The notes under the pieces: model-generated | What the model saw: only the letters and a program-made list of their open reading frames with translations | What the model was told of the DNA's origin: nothing | Database searches by the model: none | From: Desulfobacca_B sp046538075 | Lineage (GTDB): Bacteria; Desulfobacterota; Desulfobaccia; Desulfobaccales; Desulfobaccaceae | Length of the DNA: 64,000 nucleotides | Assembly (NCBI GenBank): GCA_046538075.1 | Contig: JBKHJN010000013.1 | Coordinates: 1 to 64,000 of the forward strand | Direction: 5' to 3' | In this document: in pieces, positions 7,195-15,608 of the stretch | Layout of the letters: each line of letters starts with the position of its first letter | How positions within the stretch are numbered: the stretch's first letter is position 1 | Position numbers and translations under genes: made by a program

Positions 7195-8487
7195 TCATAT
7201 ATCCTTGGCAGCCGGGGCCAGTTGGTCCTGGCTCTCTTCCGGCTTGCCTCCTAAAAATTTGATAGCCTGGACGATCAGGGGATCCTGAAGCAATTCCTGG
7301 GGATCGGAAATCTCTTTATGTTGCTTTAATTCCAGGCTCTCAACAATCTCCTCGGTATCAGAGCTCTTGCTGGCAACCCCGATAATATCGGGCTCCAGGC
7401 CTTTATCATGAATAATATGGCCGTTAGGGGTGTAGCACTGGGCCACGGTAATAATCAGGGCAGAGCCATCTCTCAAGGGGAATTCTTTATGCACCGCCCC
7501 ATTACCGAAGGTTTTGAATCCCAGCAGCACTGCTGGGTACTGGTCATGAAGAGCCCCGGCCAGGAGTTCCGCAGTCCGGTCCGTGCCTTCATCTACCAGG
7601 ACTACCAAAGGTATATTTCGCGGCAGACGCGACTTTCCCTGACCATAATAAGGCTGGGGGTCTTCCTGATGCCGTCCTTTGGTGTAAAACACCATGGAGT
7701 CGCCGATAAAGGGGGAGGCACTGGCAATGGCCTGCTCCAAACTGCCCCTGGCAGTGTTGCGCAAGTCAAGGATCAGGCCGTGAATCGGGGGCTGGCGTTT
7801 GGCCAGGTCAGTTAAGGTCTGTTCCAATTCATCAGCAGTGTGGTCATTAAAATATTTCAGGCGCAGATAAGCATAAGCATTGCCCAAAATATAATGATTG
7901 AGGCTGACTGGACTTAACTTTTCCAATTTCAGGGTTACATCCTGGGGTTTGATCATGCCATTGCGAAGGAGCTGCAGCTTGATGGTCGAACCCGGCTTCC
8001 CCTTAAGACGCATAGCGGCCTCCAGGGGAGTAAGATTGCGGACCACTTGATCATTGATTTTGAGGATGTGATCCCCGGCTTCGATGCCCGCCCGCCAGGC
8101 CGGACCGCCTTCCAGCGGAGCAACCACGGTTAACACCTTTTCCTTGAAGGTCAGTTCCACTCCCACTTCACCGGTCGAATCGCTGCGGCCAGCCTGCATC
8201 TGTTGATATGCGGCGGGAGTTAAGAAGGAAGAACAGGAGTCTAAGGACATGACCATGCCGCGGATGGCACCGTGGATCAGATCAGCATCCTGGTCCTGCC
8301 CTACATACTTGTTATCAACTTCATAAAGCGCCTCGATCAAAAGACGGAGCTGGGCATAGGTTTGCGCAGAAGCAGCCTGAGCCGGGGATAGGGAGGTTAA
8401 AAGGTAAAGGCCCGCCGCCAGGAAAAGCAAACCCACAAAGATGGCAAAGGCTTGGAGAACAAGATAACCACGAGATCTGTGTTTCAT
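7195..8487 (-). CDS. S41-family paralogue with both catalytic residues replaced (pseudoprotease)
   Basis: A 430-residue protein collinear with the next gene, ctpA: signal/anchor (about 8-38), PDZ domain (GEVGVELTFKEK, RAGIEAGDHILKIND) and S41 fold (LDLRNTARGSLEQA, RDGSALIITVAQCYTPNGH). The Ser position reads DEGTDRTAELLAG, giving Arg304, and the Lys position reads KTFGNGAV, giving Asn329. The two substituted positions are still 25 residues apart. It is therefore almost surely inactive as a protease but keeps its PDZ and fold, suggesting an adaptor or regulator for CtpA. Its ATG overlaps the transketolase stop (ATGA), so it is translationally coupled to metabolic genes. Confidence 0.9.
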   Translation of the reverse strand: MKHRSRGYLVLQAFAIFVGLLFLAAGLYLLTSLSPAQAASAQTYAQLRLLIEALYEVDNKYVGQDQDADLIHGAIRGMVMSLDSCSSFLTPAAYQQMQAGRSDSTGEVGVELTFKEKVLTVVAPLEGGPAWRAGIEAGDHILKINDQVVRNLTPLEAAMRLKGKPGSTIKLQLLRNGMIKPQDVTLKLEKLSPVSLNHYILGNAYAYLRLKYFNDHTADELEQTLTDLAKRQPPIHGLILDLRNTARGSLEQAIASASPFIGDSMVFYTKGRHQEDPQPYYGQGKSRLPRNIPLVVLVDEGTDRTAELLAGALHDQYPAVLLGFKTFGNGAVHKEFPLRDGSALIITVAQCYTPNGHIIHDKGLEPDIIGVASKSSDTEEIVESLELKQHKEISDPQELLQDPLIVQAIKFLGGKPEESQDQLAPAAKDI

Positions 8488-9458
8488 CTCATTACCTGGT
8501 ATAATCCCGGATGGCCTCGTCTGGTTTTATGCTTCAGGACTTGACGAGCGGCATTTCTGATATCTATGGGCATCAATCCAAAATGTTCCAGCAGTTCTCC
8601 GGGCTTGCCGGAAATGCCGAACACGTCCTTAATACCCACCCGCTGCAGCGGCACCGGATAATGTTCAGCCAGGACTTCACTCACCGCACTGCCCAAGCCT
8701 CCGGTTACCAGATGTTCTTCGGCGGTCACCAGAGCCCCGGTTTTTTGGGCCGATGCCACCACCAGTTCCCAATCCAAAGGTTTAAGGCTGGATAAGTTGA
8801 GGACCCGGGCCGAGATTCCCTCCGCGGCCAGCAATTCTGCGGCCTCCAGACAATGGTGCACCATTAATCCAATACCGGCCAGGCACAGATCTTCGCCCTC
8901 GCGCAGAACCGATCCTTTCCCCAGGGTAAAACTATACCTTGCATCATAGATTACCGGGAAGGGAATCCTGGAAGTGCGAATATACACTGGCCCCTGATAA
9001 GTTATGGCCCACTCGACCATCCGGCGGACCTCGATGCCGTCCGCCGGCACCAGGACCACCATATTGGGGATAATCCGCATCAGGGCCAGGTCTTCAATGG
9101 CCTGGTGCGAGCCGCCGTCTTCACCTACGGTGATGCCGCCGTGGCTGGCGACGATTTTGACATTAAGGTTGCCATAAGCAATGGTCTGCCTAATCTGCTC
9201 CCAACCCCGGCCGGTGGCGAAGATGGCAAAAGTGCTGGCAAAAGGGATTTTCCCGCTCACCGCCAACCCGGCTGCAGTCCCCATCATGTCCTGTTCCGCA
9301 ATGCCGATATTGAAAAAGCGGTCCTTAAACACCTTGGCAAACCGCTGGGTATTGGTAGATCCGGACAGATCAGCGTCCAGGGCAACGATCTCTGGGTGTT
9401 TTTCGCCTAATTCCGCCAAGGCCTTGCCGTATTCAACCCTGGTGCTTAGTTTTTCCAA
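8484..9458 (-). CDS. Transketolase, C-terminal subunit
   Basis: About 324 residues holding the pyrimidine-binding and C-terminal domains of transketolase; the other half is the next gene upstream. Typical segments are STRVEYGKALAELGE, FNIGIAEQDMMGTAAGLA (with the catalytic Glu), ASHGGITVGEDGGSHQ and VTAEEHLVTGGLGSAVSE. The pair moves two-carbon units between sugar phosphates in the non-oxidative pentose phosphate route. I chose the TTG at 9456-9458 because GAGGAG sits seven bases upstream; the frame is open further 5'. It overlaps the following S41 gene by four bases. Confidence 0.92.
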   Translation of the reverse strand: MEKLSTRVEYGKALAELGEKHPEIVALDADLSGSTNTQRFAKVFKDRFFNIGIAEQDMMGTAAGLAVSGKIPFASTFAIFATGRGWEQIRQTIAYGNLNVKIVASHGGITVGEDGGSHQAIEDLALMRIIPNMVVLVPADGIEVRRMVEWAITYQGPVYIRTSRIPFPVIYDARYSFTLGKGSVLREGEDLCLAGIGLMVHHCLEAAELLAAEGISARVLNLSSLKPLDWELVVASAQKTGALVTAEEHLVTGGLGSAVSEVLAEHYPVPLQRVGIKDVFGISGKPGELLEHFGLMPIDIRNAARQVLKHKTRRGHPGLYQVMR

Positions 9459-9491
9459 AACGCTTCTCCTCGGGGTGGCCAAGGGAATAGG

Positions 9492-10319
9492 TCAAACGGC
9501 CCCAAGTTCTTTGAGGGCAATAGCCAGTTCTGCATCAGTAGGGGCAACCCCGTGATATTCAACTTTGTTCTCAAAGATGGAGACACCTTTACCCTTGACC
9601 GTAGAGGCGATGATGATACTGGGGCGGTCGGTGACTGCTGCCGCGGCATCCAAAGCCTCCAGGATGTGGGCCATATTATGGCCGTCGATTTGTTGGGTGT
9701 GCCAGCCAAAGGCTTCCCATTTCTTGGCCAGCGGTTCGATGCTCATAATATCTTCCACTTTGCCATCGATTTGCAGCCGGTTGTTATCCAGCAGGGCAGT
9801 GACATTATGCAGCTTAAAATGGGGGGTGGACATGGCAGCTTCCCAGACCTGGCCTTCTTGAGCCTCGCCGTCACCCAAAAGGACATAGACCCGGACCGGC
9901 AGGTTATCAAGCCGGGCGGCCAGGGCCATGCCATTAGCCACTGACAAGCCTTGCCCCAGAGAGCCGCTACAGATTTCAACCCCGGGAGTGGCGTTGCAAT
10001 CCGGATGTCCCTGGAGGCAACTGCCGAATTTTCGCAAATTAATCAACTCTTCCCGGTCAAAATACCCCAGCCGGGCCAGGATTGCATAATAAGCCGGAGC
10101 CGCGTGGCCCTTGGACAGGACAAAACGGTCCCGCAAAACCCACAAGGGGTTAAAGGGATCGCAGTTAATTTTGCCAAAGAACAGCGCCACCATTAGGTCC
10201 GTGGCTGATAAGGACCCCCCGGTATGACCGGAGCCGGCTGCATTCAACATGGTCACTACGTCGATCCGAACTAGCCGGGCAATCTCCTCCAACCTGCTAA
10301 TATCTCTTATTTTTTCCAT
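9492..10319 (-). CDS. Transketolase, N-terminal (TPP-binding) subunit
   Basis: 275 residues forming the thiamine-diphosphate domain. Landmarks are GSGHTGGSLSATDLMVAL, DRFVLSKGHAAPAYYAI, the TPP motif LLGDGEAQEGQVWEAAM with its NNR continuation (LDNNRLQIDG), and ASTVKGKGVSIFEN. It forms a working enzyme with the C-terminal subunit encoded 33 bases downstream. Split transketolases are common in archaea, Firmicutes and many anaerobes. It is the first gene of the minus-strand run tktN-tktC-S41 paralogue-ctpA(-nadE). Confidence 0.94.
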   Translation of the reverse strand: MEKIRDISRLEEIARLVRIDVVTMLNAAGSGHTGGSLSATDLMVALFFGKINCDPFNPLWVLRDRFVLSKGHAAPAYYAILARLGYFDREELINLRKFGSCLQGHPDCNATPGVEICSGSLGQGLSVANGMALAARLDNLPVRVYVLLGDGEAQEGQVWEAAMSTPHFKLHNVTALLDNNRLQIDGKVEDIMSIEPLAKKWEAFGWHTQQIDGHNMAHILEALDAAAAVTDRPSIIIASTVKGKGVSIFENKVEYHGVAPTDAELAIALKELGAV

Positions 10320-10635
10320 AGATCCTGGGAATCGGCCATTGCCGGGGGCCGGTTAGACCTTGTGGTTCAAAAACTGAAGTTAGTTTTAACATCAATCTTG
10401 GTATGTCATTTAAGGAAAAATATTCTTTATTTTATTTAGGTAGCATAATCGAAAATTTTCTGCAAGGGATTACATGGGATAAAATTTCGATGACGGCATG
10501 AGCCCTCCGGTTCCAAACAACTCGTTCAAAAAGTCTCCGGTTAACCGAATATAAATCTAAAAGCCATTGCCTTTTAACCAGGGTGGTGTAATAATTTGAA
10601 GACGCCTCAAAATATTCTCATACAAGGAGCGCCGT
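10320..10635. other. Divergent intergenic region, transketolase / gatC
   Basis: 316 bases without a gene between two divergent operons, presumably holding both promoters. It is AT-rich from 10380 to 10480. I see no convincing -35/-10 pair. The only marked element is the palindrome CGGTTAACCG at 10538-10547. A ribosome site AAGGAG (about 10624) precedes gatC. Confidence 0.4.
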
Positions 10636-10920
10636 ATGGCCCTGACCTCGAAACAGGTTTACCATGTCGCCCATCTGGCCCGCCTGACCCTGACAGCAGC
10701 CGAGGTGGAGCTTTTTACCCGACAATTAAACGATATTCTTGACCACGTGGAAAAATTGAACGGATTGGATACCAGTGGGGTGCCGCCCATGGCCCATGTC
10801 CTGGAAATTAGCAATGCCTTTCGGGCCGATATCGTCCGGGACAGTCTGCCCCGGGAGCAGTCCCTGCAAAACGCCCCGGCCCAGGAACGCGGCGGTTTCC
10901 TGGTGCCCCGGGTTATTTAG
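10636..10920 (+). CDS. gatC: Asp-tRNA(Asn)/Glu-tRNA(Gln) amidotransferase subunit C
   Basis: A 94-residue GatC: N-terminal helices (TSKQVYHVAHLARLTL, EVELFTRQLNDILDHVEKL) and the extended C-terminal belt (LRFADIVRDSL-like, ending RGGFLVPRVI) that wraps the GatA/GatB interface. AAGGAG precedes the ATG. gatA follows 34 bases later; gatB is not in this window. Confidence 0.95.
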   Translation: MALTSKQVYHVAHLARLTLTAAEVELFTRQLNDILDHVEKLNGLDTSGVPPMAHVLEISNAFRADIVRDSLPREQSLQNAPAQERGGFLVPRVI

Positions 10921-10954
10921 TTCAGGCCAAGATCAGCGGAAACGGAGCGGATAA

Positions 10955-12421
10955 TTGATTTCGGAACCATTATATTCTTTTACCATCGGCCAGATGTCAG
11001 CCCTGCTGCAGCGCCAAGAAGTCTCCTCGGAGGAAATTACCCAGGCCTTATTAGAGCGCATCGCCGAACTGGACGGCCAGCTCAACAGCTACCTGACGGT
11101 AGACCCCGAAGGGGCAATGGCGCAAGCCCGCCAGGCTGCGGCGCGACTGCATCGCGGGAAGGCCACCCCCTTAACCGGCATTCCCCTGGCCCTTAAAGAT
11201 ATCATCGTCACCCAAGGACTGCGGACCACCTGTGCTTCCCGCATCCTGGAAAACTTTGTGCCGCCTTATGATGCCACGGTCAGCGCCAAGCTGCGGCAGG
11301 CGGGCGCCATTTTTCTGGGCAAAACCAATATGGATGAATTCGCCATGGGGTCTTCCAATGAAAATTCCGCCTTCGGGGTAACGCGCAATCCCTGGAACCC
11401 GGACCATATCCCGGGGGGCTCCAGTGGGGGTTCAGCGGTGGCGGTAGCCGCCGACTTGTGCCTGGGGTCGGTGGCCTCCGATACCGGCGGCTCCATCCGT
11501 CAACCGGCCGGGCACTGCGGCGTGGTGGGGCTTAAACCCACCTATGGGCGGGTCTCCCGCTTCGGGCTGGTGGCCTTTGGGTCCTCGCTGGACCAGATCG
11601 GCACCATTACCAAAGATGTGACCGATTGCGCCCTGCTGTTGCAGGTAATAGCCGGCTATGATCCCCAAGATTCGACGTCGGTGGACCAGCCGGTGCCGGA
11701 TTACCGCCAAAGTCTCAACCAGGATCTGAGCGGCCTGAAAATCGGCGTGCCCCGGGAGTACTATGGCGCTGGAGTAGATCCGGAAGTGGAAGCCGCGGTC
11801 CGGCAAGCCCTGGATACCCTGGCTCAACTAGGGGCGGAATTGGTCGAAGTCAGTCTGCCCCACAGCGAATACGTGGTGGCAACCTATTATCTGATTGCCC
11901 CGGCCGAAGCCAGTTCCAATCTGGCCCGCTATGATGGGGTCAAATACGGCTATCGCGCTCCAGAGGCTGATGAGTTGCTGGAAATGTACACCCAAACCCG
12001 GTCGCAGGGATTCGGGGCCGAGGTCCGGCGGCGGATCATGCTGGGCACCTATGCCCTGTCCGCCGGCTATTACGAAGCTTATTATCAGAAGGCTTCCCAG
12101 GTCCGCACTCTGATCCGCCGGGATTTCGACGCCGCCCTGGCCCGGTGTGCAGTGCTGGCCACGCCGGTGGCCCCGACCCCGGCCTTTCGCATCGGCGATA
12201 AAGTCGATGATCCCCTGGCTATGTATATGTCGGATATTTTTACCTTATCCGCCAACCTGGCGGGAATTCCGGGGATCTCTCTGCCCTGCGGCTTCAGTTC
12301 CCAGGGTCTGCCGATCGGCTTGCAGCTGCTGGGCCGCCACTTTGATGAGCCCACCCTCATCAGGGTCGCCCATGCCTTTGAACAGCATACCGACTTTCAT
12401 CACGCCAAGCCGCGGCTATAA
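10955..12421 (+). CDS. gatA: Asp-tRNA(Asn)/Glu-tRNA(Gln) amidotransferase subunit A
   Basis: A 488-residue amidase-signature protein that releases ammonia from glutamine for transamidation of mischarged tRNA. The Ser-cisSer-Lys triad is visible: Lys in GIPLALKDIIVT, the serines in GGSSGGSAVAVAA and VASDTGGSIRQPAG. The tail GISLPCGFSSQGLPIGLQLLG is characteristic. The start is a TTG (10955) with GGAGCGG upstream, giving a normal N-terminus (MISEPLYSFTIGQM). Co-transcribed with gatC. Confidence 0.96.
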   Translation: MISEPLYSFTIGQMSALLQRQEVSSEEITQALLERIAELDGQLNSYLTVDPEGAMAQARQAAARLHRGKATPLTGIPLALKDIIVTQGLRTTCASRILENFVPPYDATVSAKLRQAGAIFLGKTNMDEFAMGSSNENSAFGVTRNPWNPDHIPGGSSGGSAVAVAADLCLGSVASDTGGSIRQPAGHCGVVGLKPTYGRVSRFGLVAFGSSLDQIGTITKDVTDCALLLQVIAGYDPQDSTSVDQPVPDYRQSLNQDLSGLKIGVPREYYGAGVDPEVEAAVRQALDTLAQLGAELVEVSLPHSEYVVATYYLIAPAEASSNLARYDGVKYGYRAPEADELLEMYTQTRSQGFGAEVRRRIMLGTYALSAGYYEAYYQKASQVRTLIRRDFDAALARCAVLATPVAPTPAFRIGDKVDDPLAMYMSDIFTLSANLAGIPGISLPCGFSSQGLPIGLQLLGRHFDEPTLIRVAHAFEQHTDFHHAKPRL

Positions 12422-12504
12422 AGGTAATTTACCCCCGGCGAGATGCCCTGGATTCCGAAGGTCCCTCGAAATAACTTTTAGGTAGCGACACCTGGTGGGC
12501 AGAT

Positions 12505-13365
12505 ATGCAGCTAACTGTTTTAGTGGATAATAACACCCTGATTGACCGCTACTTCCTGGGGGAGCCGGGGCTGTCATTCTTTATTGAGGACAATGGCCCG
12601 CGCATCCTCTTCGATGTAGGTTATTCCGAGGTTTTTTTAATCAATGCCCAAAAAATGGGACTGGACCTGCGGCATCTGGACTACGTGGTGCTGTCCCACG
12701 GCCACCTGGACCATACCTGGGGATTGGACCCGTTGATCCGTTTGTATACCGAAGCTGCCATCGAGGGGGTGCCGCATCGTCGACCGAAAATTGTGGGTCA
12801 TCCTGAGGTCTTTCAGAGTAAAACCCTGGCCGGCTTGCCGGAGATCGGCTCTCTGCTAGGCGAGTCCAAGCTGGCCCGGCATTTTTGCCTGGAGCTTTCT
12901 AAAACCCCGATGGAGCTGACAGAGCGGTTGATCTTTTTGGGCGAGATCGAGCGCCGGTTCGATTTTGAGGCCTCCGGGCCGCTGGGCGAGGTCTTCCGGG
13001 GTCAGGGCCGGAAGCCTGATTTTTTGTTGGATGATTCCGCCCTGGCCTACAAATCGCCTCGAGGTCTGGTGGTCATCGTCGGCTGCGCCCATGCTGGCAT
13101 CTGCAACACAGTGGAATACGCCCGTAAGGTTTGCAATGAAGCGCGGGTGCTGGATATTATCGGCGGCTTTCATCTGCTCAACCCTAATGAAGAGAGGTTA
13201 GAAAAGACCGCGGCCTATTTTGCCCAACTCGGCCTGGAAGCGCTTCACGCTTGCCACTGTACTGACCTCAGGTCCAAGATCGCCCTGGCCCGGGTGGCCC
13301 CCCTTGAGGAAGTCGGGGTGGGATTGCAACTAAACTTTACCAGCTCTTCTCAACCCTTTAAATAA
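12505..13365 (+). CDS. MBL-fold metallo-hydrolase, dihydropterin-phosphate-synthase-like group
   Basis: 286 residues with the metallo-beta-lactamase metal motif LSHGHLDHTWG (HxHxDH). Later ligands are GCAHAGICNT and the closing GGFHLL and ACHCTD. The N-terminus LTVLVDNNTLIDRYFLGEPGLSFFIE and the way the metal sites are set resemble proteins annotated as methyl-(ribofuranosyl)aminobenzene phosphate synthases in archaea and anaerobes. The true substrate is unknown. A TSUP transporter gene follows after 15 bases, so the two are likely co-expressed. Confidence 0.85.
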   Translation: MQLTVLVDNNTLIDRYFLGEPGLSFFIEDNGPRILFDVGYSEVFLINAQKMGLDLRHLDYVVLSHGHLDHTWGLDPLIRLYTEAAIEGVPHRRPKIVGHPEVFQSKTLAGLPEIGSLLGESKLARHFCLELSKTPMELTERLIFLGEIERRFDFEASGPLGEVFRGQGRKPDFLLDDSALAYKSPRGLVVIVGCAHAGICNTVEYARKVCNEARVLDIIGGFHLLNPNEERLEKTAAYFAQLGLEALHACHCTDLRSKIALARVAPLEEVGVGLQLNFTSSSQPFK

Positions 13366-13380
13366 AATTTACACTAGTTC

Positions 13381-14154
13381 ATGGAATACGTCATTGTCAG
13401 CTTGGCGGCGTTTATCACCGCGGCCTTGACACTGTTCTCCGGCTTCGGCCTGGGGACTTTGTTTCTTCCGGTATTCGCGCTGTTTTTTCGGTTGGAGGTT
13501 GCGATTGCTCTGACGGCTATAGTACATTTGCTTAACAACCTCTTGAAATTAATAATTTTGGGCAGATATGCCGACCTTAGCGTGCTGTGGCGCTTTGGCG
13601 TGCCGGCGATTGGGGCGGCCTGGCTGGGGGCACAGACCCTGCTCTGGCTCAGCCACCTGCAATCCTTGTTGGAGTATCAGTTTTGGGGCGGTGATTATCA
13701 GATCATGCCGGTGAAGGTAGTGGTGGCCCTATTGATGATCGTTTTTGCCGTCTTGGAACTGGCCCCAAAATGCAAAGACCTGGCTTTGGAGAAGCGCCTG
13801 CTTCCGCTCGGAGGCCTGCTCAGCGGCTTTTTTGGCGGCCTTTCCGGACATCAGGGGGCGCTGCGCAGCGCTTTTCTAATCCGCTGTGGGTTGACTCCAA
13901 AAAGCTTTATCGGCACCGGCGTGGTAGTTGCTTGTTTGGTGGACTTTGCCCGGCTGACGGTGTATGGCACCCAAATGGCGGAAGTCGTATCGAGCCGCAA
14001 CCTGCCCTTGTTAGCAACTGCGGTCTCGTCCGCCTTTTTGGGCACTTTGCTGGGAAACTGGTTGATAAAAAAAGTAACTCTCAGTATGATTCAAATTTTT
14101 GTGGGGGTAATGTTGCTGCTGATCGCCGTGGGTCTGGGAACCGGCATTATCTGA
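13381..14154 (+). CDS. TSUP-family anion exporter (TauE/SafE)
   Basis: 257 residues with eight or so hydrophobic helices, starting MEYVIVSLAAFITAALTLFSGFGLG. The family repeat appears in both halves: FSGFGLGTLFLPVF and GGLLSGFFGGLSGHQGALRSAF. TSUP proteins move sulfite, sulfoacetate or other small anions; in a probable sulfur-metabolising anaerobe sulfite is plausible but unproven. It follows the MBL gene and precedes uppP. The ribosome site is weak, which suggests coupling to the upstream gene. Confidence 0.88.
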   Translation: MEYVIVSLAAFITAALTLFSGFGLGTLFLPVFALFFRLEVAIALTAIVHLLNNLLKLIILGRYADLSVLWRFGVPAIGAAWLGAQTLLWLSHLQSLLEYQFWGGDYQIMPVKVVVALLMIVFAVLELAPKCKDLALEKRLLPLGGLLSGFFGGLSGHQGALRSAFLIRCGLTPKSFIGTGVVVACLVDFARLTVYGTQMAEVVSSRNLPLLATAVSSAFLGTLLGNWLIKKVTLSMIQIFVGVMLLLIAVGLGTGII

Positions 14155-14177
14155 GGAGGAAAAGGCGGTATGTTTAG

Positions 14178-14990
14178 ATGAATGTGGTGGAAGCCATTTT
14201 TCTGGGGATCATCCAGGGAATAACTGAATTTTTACCTATTTCCAGCTCCGGCCATCTGGCCCTGTTGGAACATTTCCTGGGGATTAAAGAAGCCGGACTG
14301 GGGTTTGATATTATTCTGCATATCGGTACCTTAGTGGCTCTCGTGGCCTACTTCTGGCCAGAGTGGTGGGCCATGATCCAGGCGCTGTGCAAGCCCACCC
14401 GTCACAACCGCTTTGAGCGCCGGTTGTTCGGCTACCTGATTTTGGGTACCATCCCGGGAGGGATAGCCGGCTATCTTTTCGAACAGCAGGCGGAAACTAC
14501 ATTCCGCTGCCCGACCCAGATCGCCATCTTATTGGGCTCGGTCGGCATCTTGCTGATTCTGGCCGAAAAGCTGGCCCAGCATAAACGGCAACTACCGGGC
14601 CTGACCGTCAAAGATGCCCTGCTCATCGGTCTGTCTCAGGCCCTGGCGATCATGCCCGGGGTCTCCCGAAGCGGCATCACCATATCCACTGCGCTGTTCC
14701 TTGGTCTGAAGCGGGATACTGCGGCCCGTTTTTCTTTTCTGCTTTCGACTCCGATTATTTTGGGCGCCGGACTGTTGCATGTTACCAGGATGATCAATGG
14801 GGACGCCGATAATTTTCAGTTGTTGCCCTACAGCCTGGGGTTTGCCGCAGCGATCCTCTCCAGCTATCTTACCATCAAGTACTTACTCCGCTTTCTCCAA
14901 CGCCATACCTTTATGATCTTTGCCGGCTACCGTCTGGCGGTTGCGGCCCTGGTATTAATTTTGGTCTACTTGGGAGTAGGCGGTCATTAG
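14178..14990 (+). CDS. uppP: Undecaprenyl-diphosphatase
   Basis: A 270-residue multi-span membrane enzyme of the BacA/UppP family that recycles the undecaprenyl-PP carrier for cell-wall and O-antigen synthesis. Both catalytic signatures are intact: GIIQGITEFLPISSSGHL near the N-terminus and LIGLSQALAIMPGVSRSGIT in the middle, with FLLSTPIILGAG after it. AGGAGG lies 18 bases before the ATG with AAAGGCGG closer in. Confidence 0.97.
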   Translation: MNVVEAIFLGIIQGITEFLPISSSGHLALLEHFLGIKEAGLGFDIILHIGTLVALVAYFWPEWWAMIQALCKPTRHNRFERRLFGYLILGTIPGGIAGYLFEQQAETTFRCPTQIAILLGSVGILLILAEKLAQHKRQLPGLTVKDALLIGLSQALAIMPGVSRSGITISTALFLGLKRDTAARFSFLLSTPIILGAGLLHVTRMINGDADNFQLLPYSLGFAAAILSSYLTIKYLLRFLQRHTFMIFAGYRLAVAALVLILVYLGVGGH

Positions 14991-15062
14991 GAAATACTGG
15001 AGCCGCTAATATTACTAAGAATATTATGGGAATAAATTGCTTGACATCCAACCCCGATCAGA

Positions 15063-15079
15063 ACAAATTTAAAATTTGT
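15063..15079. promoter_or_regulatory. Perfect 8+8 palindrome, candidate operator upstream of the dsrE-like gene
   Basis: ACAAATTT, one A, AAATTTGT. It follows TTGACA (15041-15046) and overlaps the start of TATTAT (15079-15084), although these two boxes are 32 bp apart and do not form one promoter. AT-rich composition makes a chance palindrome possible. The position, 131 bases before the start codon, would suit a repressor site. Confidence 0.35.
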
Positions 15080-15209
15080 ATTATATTGTCCTATAGAATT
15101 TGACTTGCTGTCTGGAGGAAGGGAATTATCCTGAATGAGTGTTAAAGCATTGGCCCATCGAAGCGGTCCGGGCTGCGGCCCATGAAAAGCAAGGGAAAGT
15201 GAGGATGAG

Positions 15210-15584
15210 ATGGAAAATCCTGCAACCAAATTACTGTTTGTCCTGACCAAAGGTCTGGGAGAGGCCGGGGCCGCCACCCGAGCCGTTCAGTTTGCCAGTA
15301 TTGCCGCCGACAAAGGCCATTATGTGGAAATCTTTCTGGTGGATGAGGCCGTGCATTGGGCTCAGTTAGGGATTGCCGAGGGTATTGCCACCACTACCGG
15401 GGAACAGATGATCGACCTGCTGCATAAACTCCAGCAGCATCAGACCATCATCCACGTCTGTGAGGCCTGTGCCAATAAGCGTCTGATCCCTCCGGATGAA
15501 CTGATTGACCGGGCCCGGATCTCAGGCGGGCCGGTGCTGGTCGATCTGATGGCCGCCCCTGATTACAAAGTTTTCATTTTTTAA
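15210..15584 (+). CDS. DsrE-family sulfur-relay-like protein
   Basis: A 124-residue protein with the DsrE/DsrF fold: LLFVLTKGLGEAGAATRAVQFASIAADKG (beta-alpha start, split here by description), a middle HVCEACANKRLIP with two Cys, and the C-terminal strand PVLVDLMAAPDYKVFIF. Cys in that loop is where DsrE relatives carry persulfide sulfur. GAGGATGAG precedes the ATG. A cyclase-homology/TPR gene follows 24 bases later on the same strand. Role in cytoplasmic sulfur transfer is inferred from the fold only. Confidence 0.8.
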   Translation: MENPATKLLFVLTKGLGEAGAATRAVQFASIAADKGHYVEIFLVDEAVHWAQLGIAEGIATTTGEQMIDLLHKLQQHQTIIHVCEACANKRLIPPDELIDRARISGGPVLVDLMAAPDYKVFIF

Positions 15585-15608
15585 TCATCCTTCCACCTAT
15601 CAGAGGCG

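Noticed and set aside
15041..15084. TTGACA ... TATTAT as a promoter for the dsrE-like gene
   Set aside because: The two boxes are 32 bp apart, far outside the working range.
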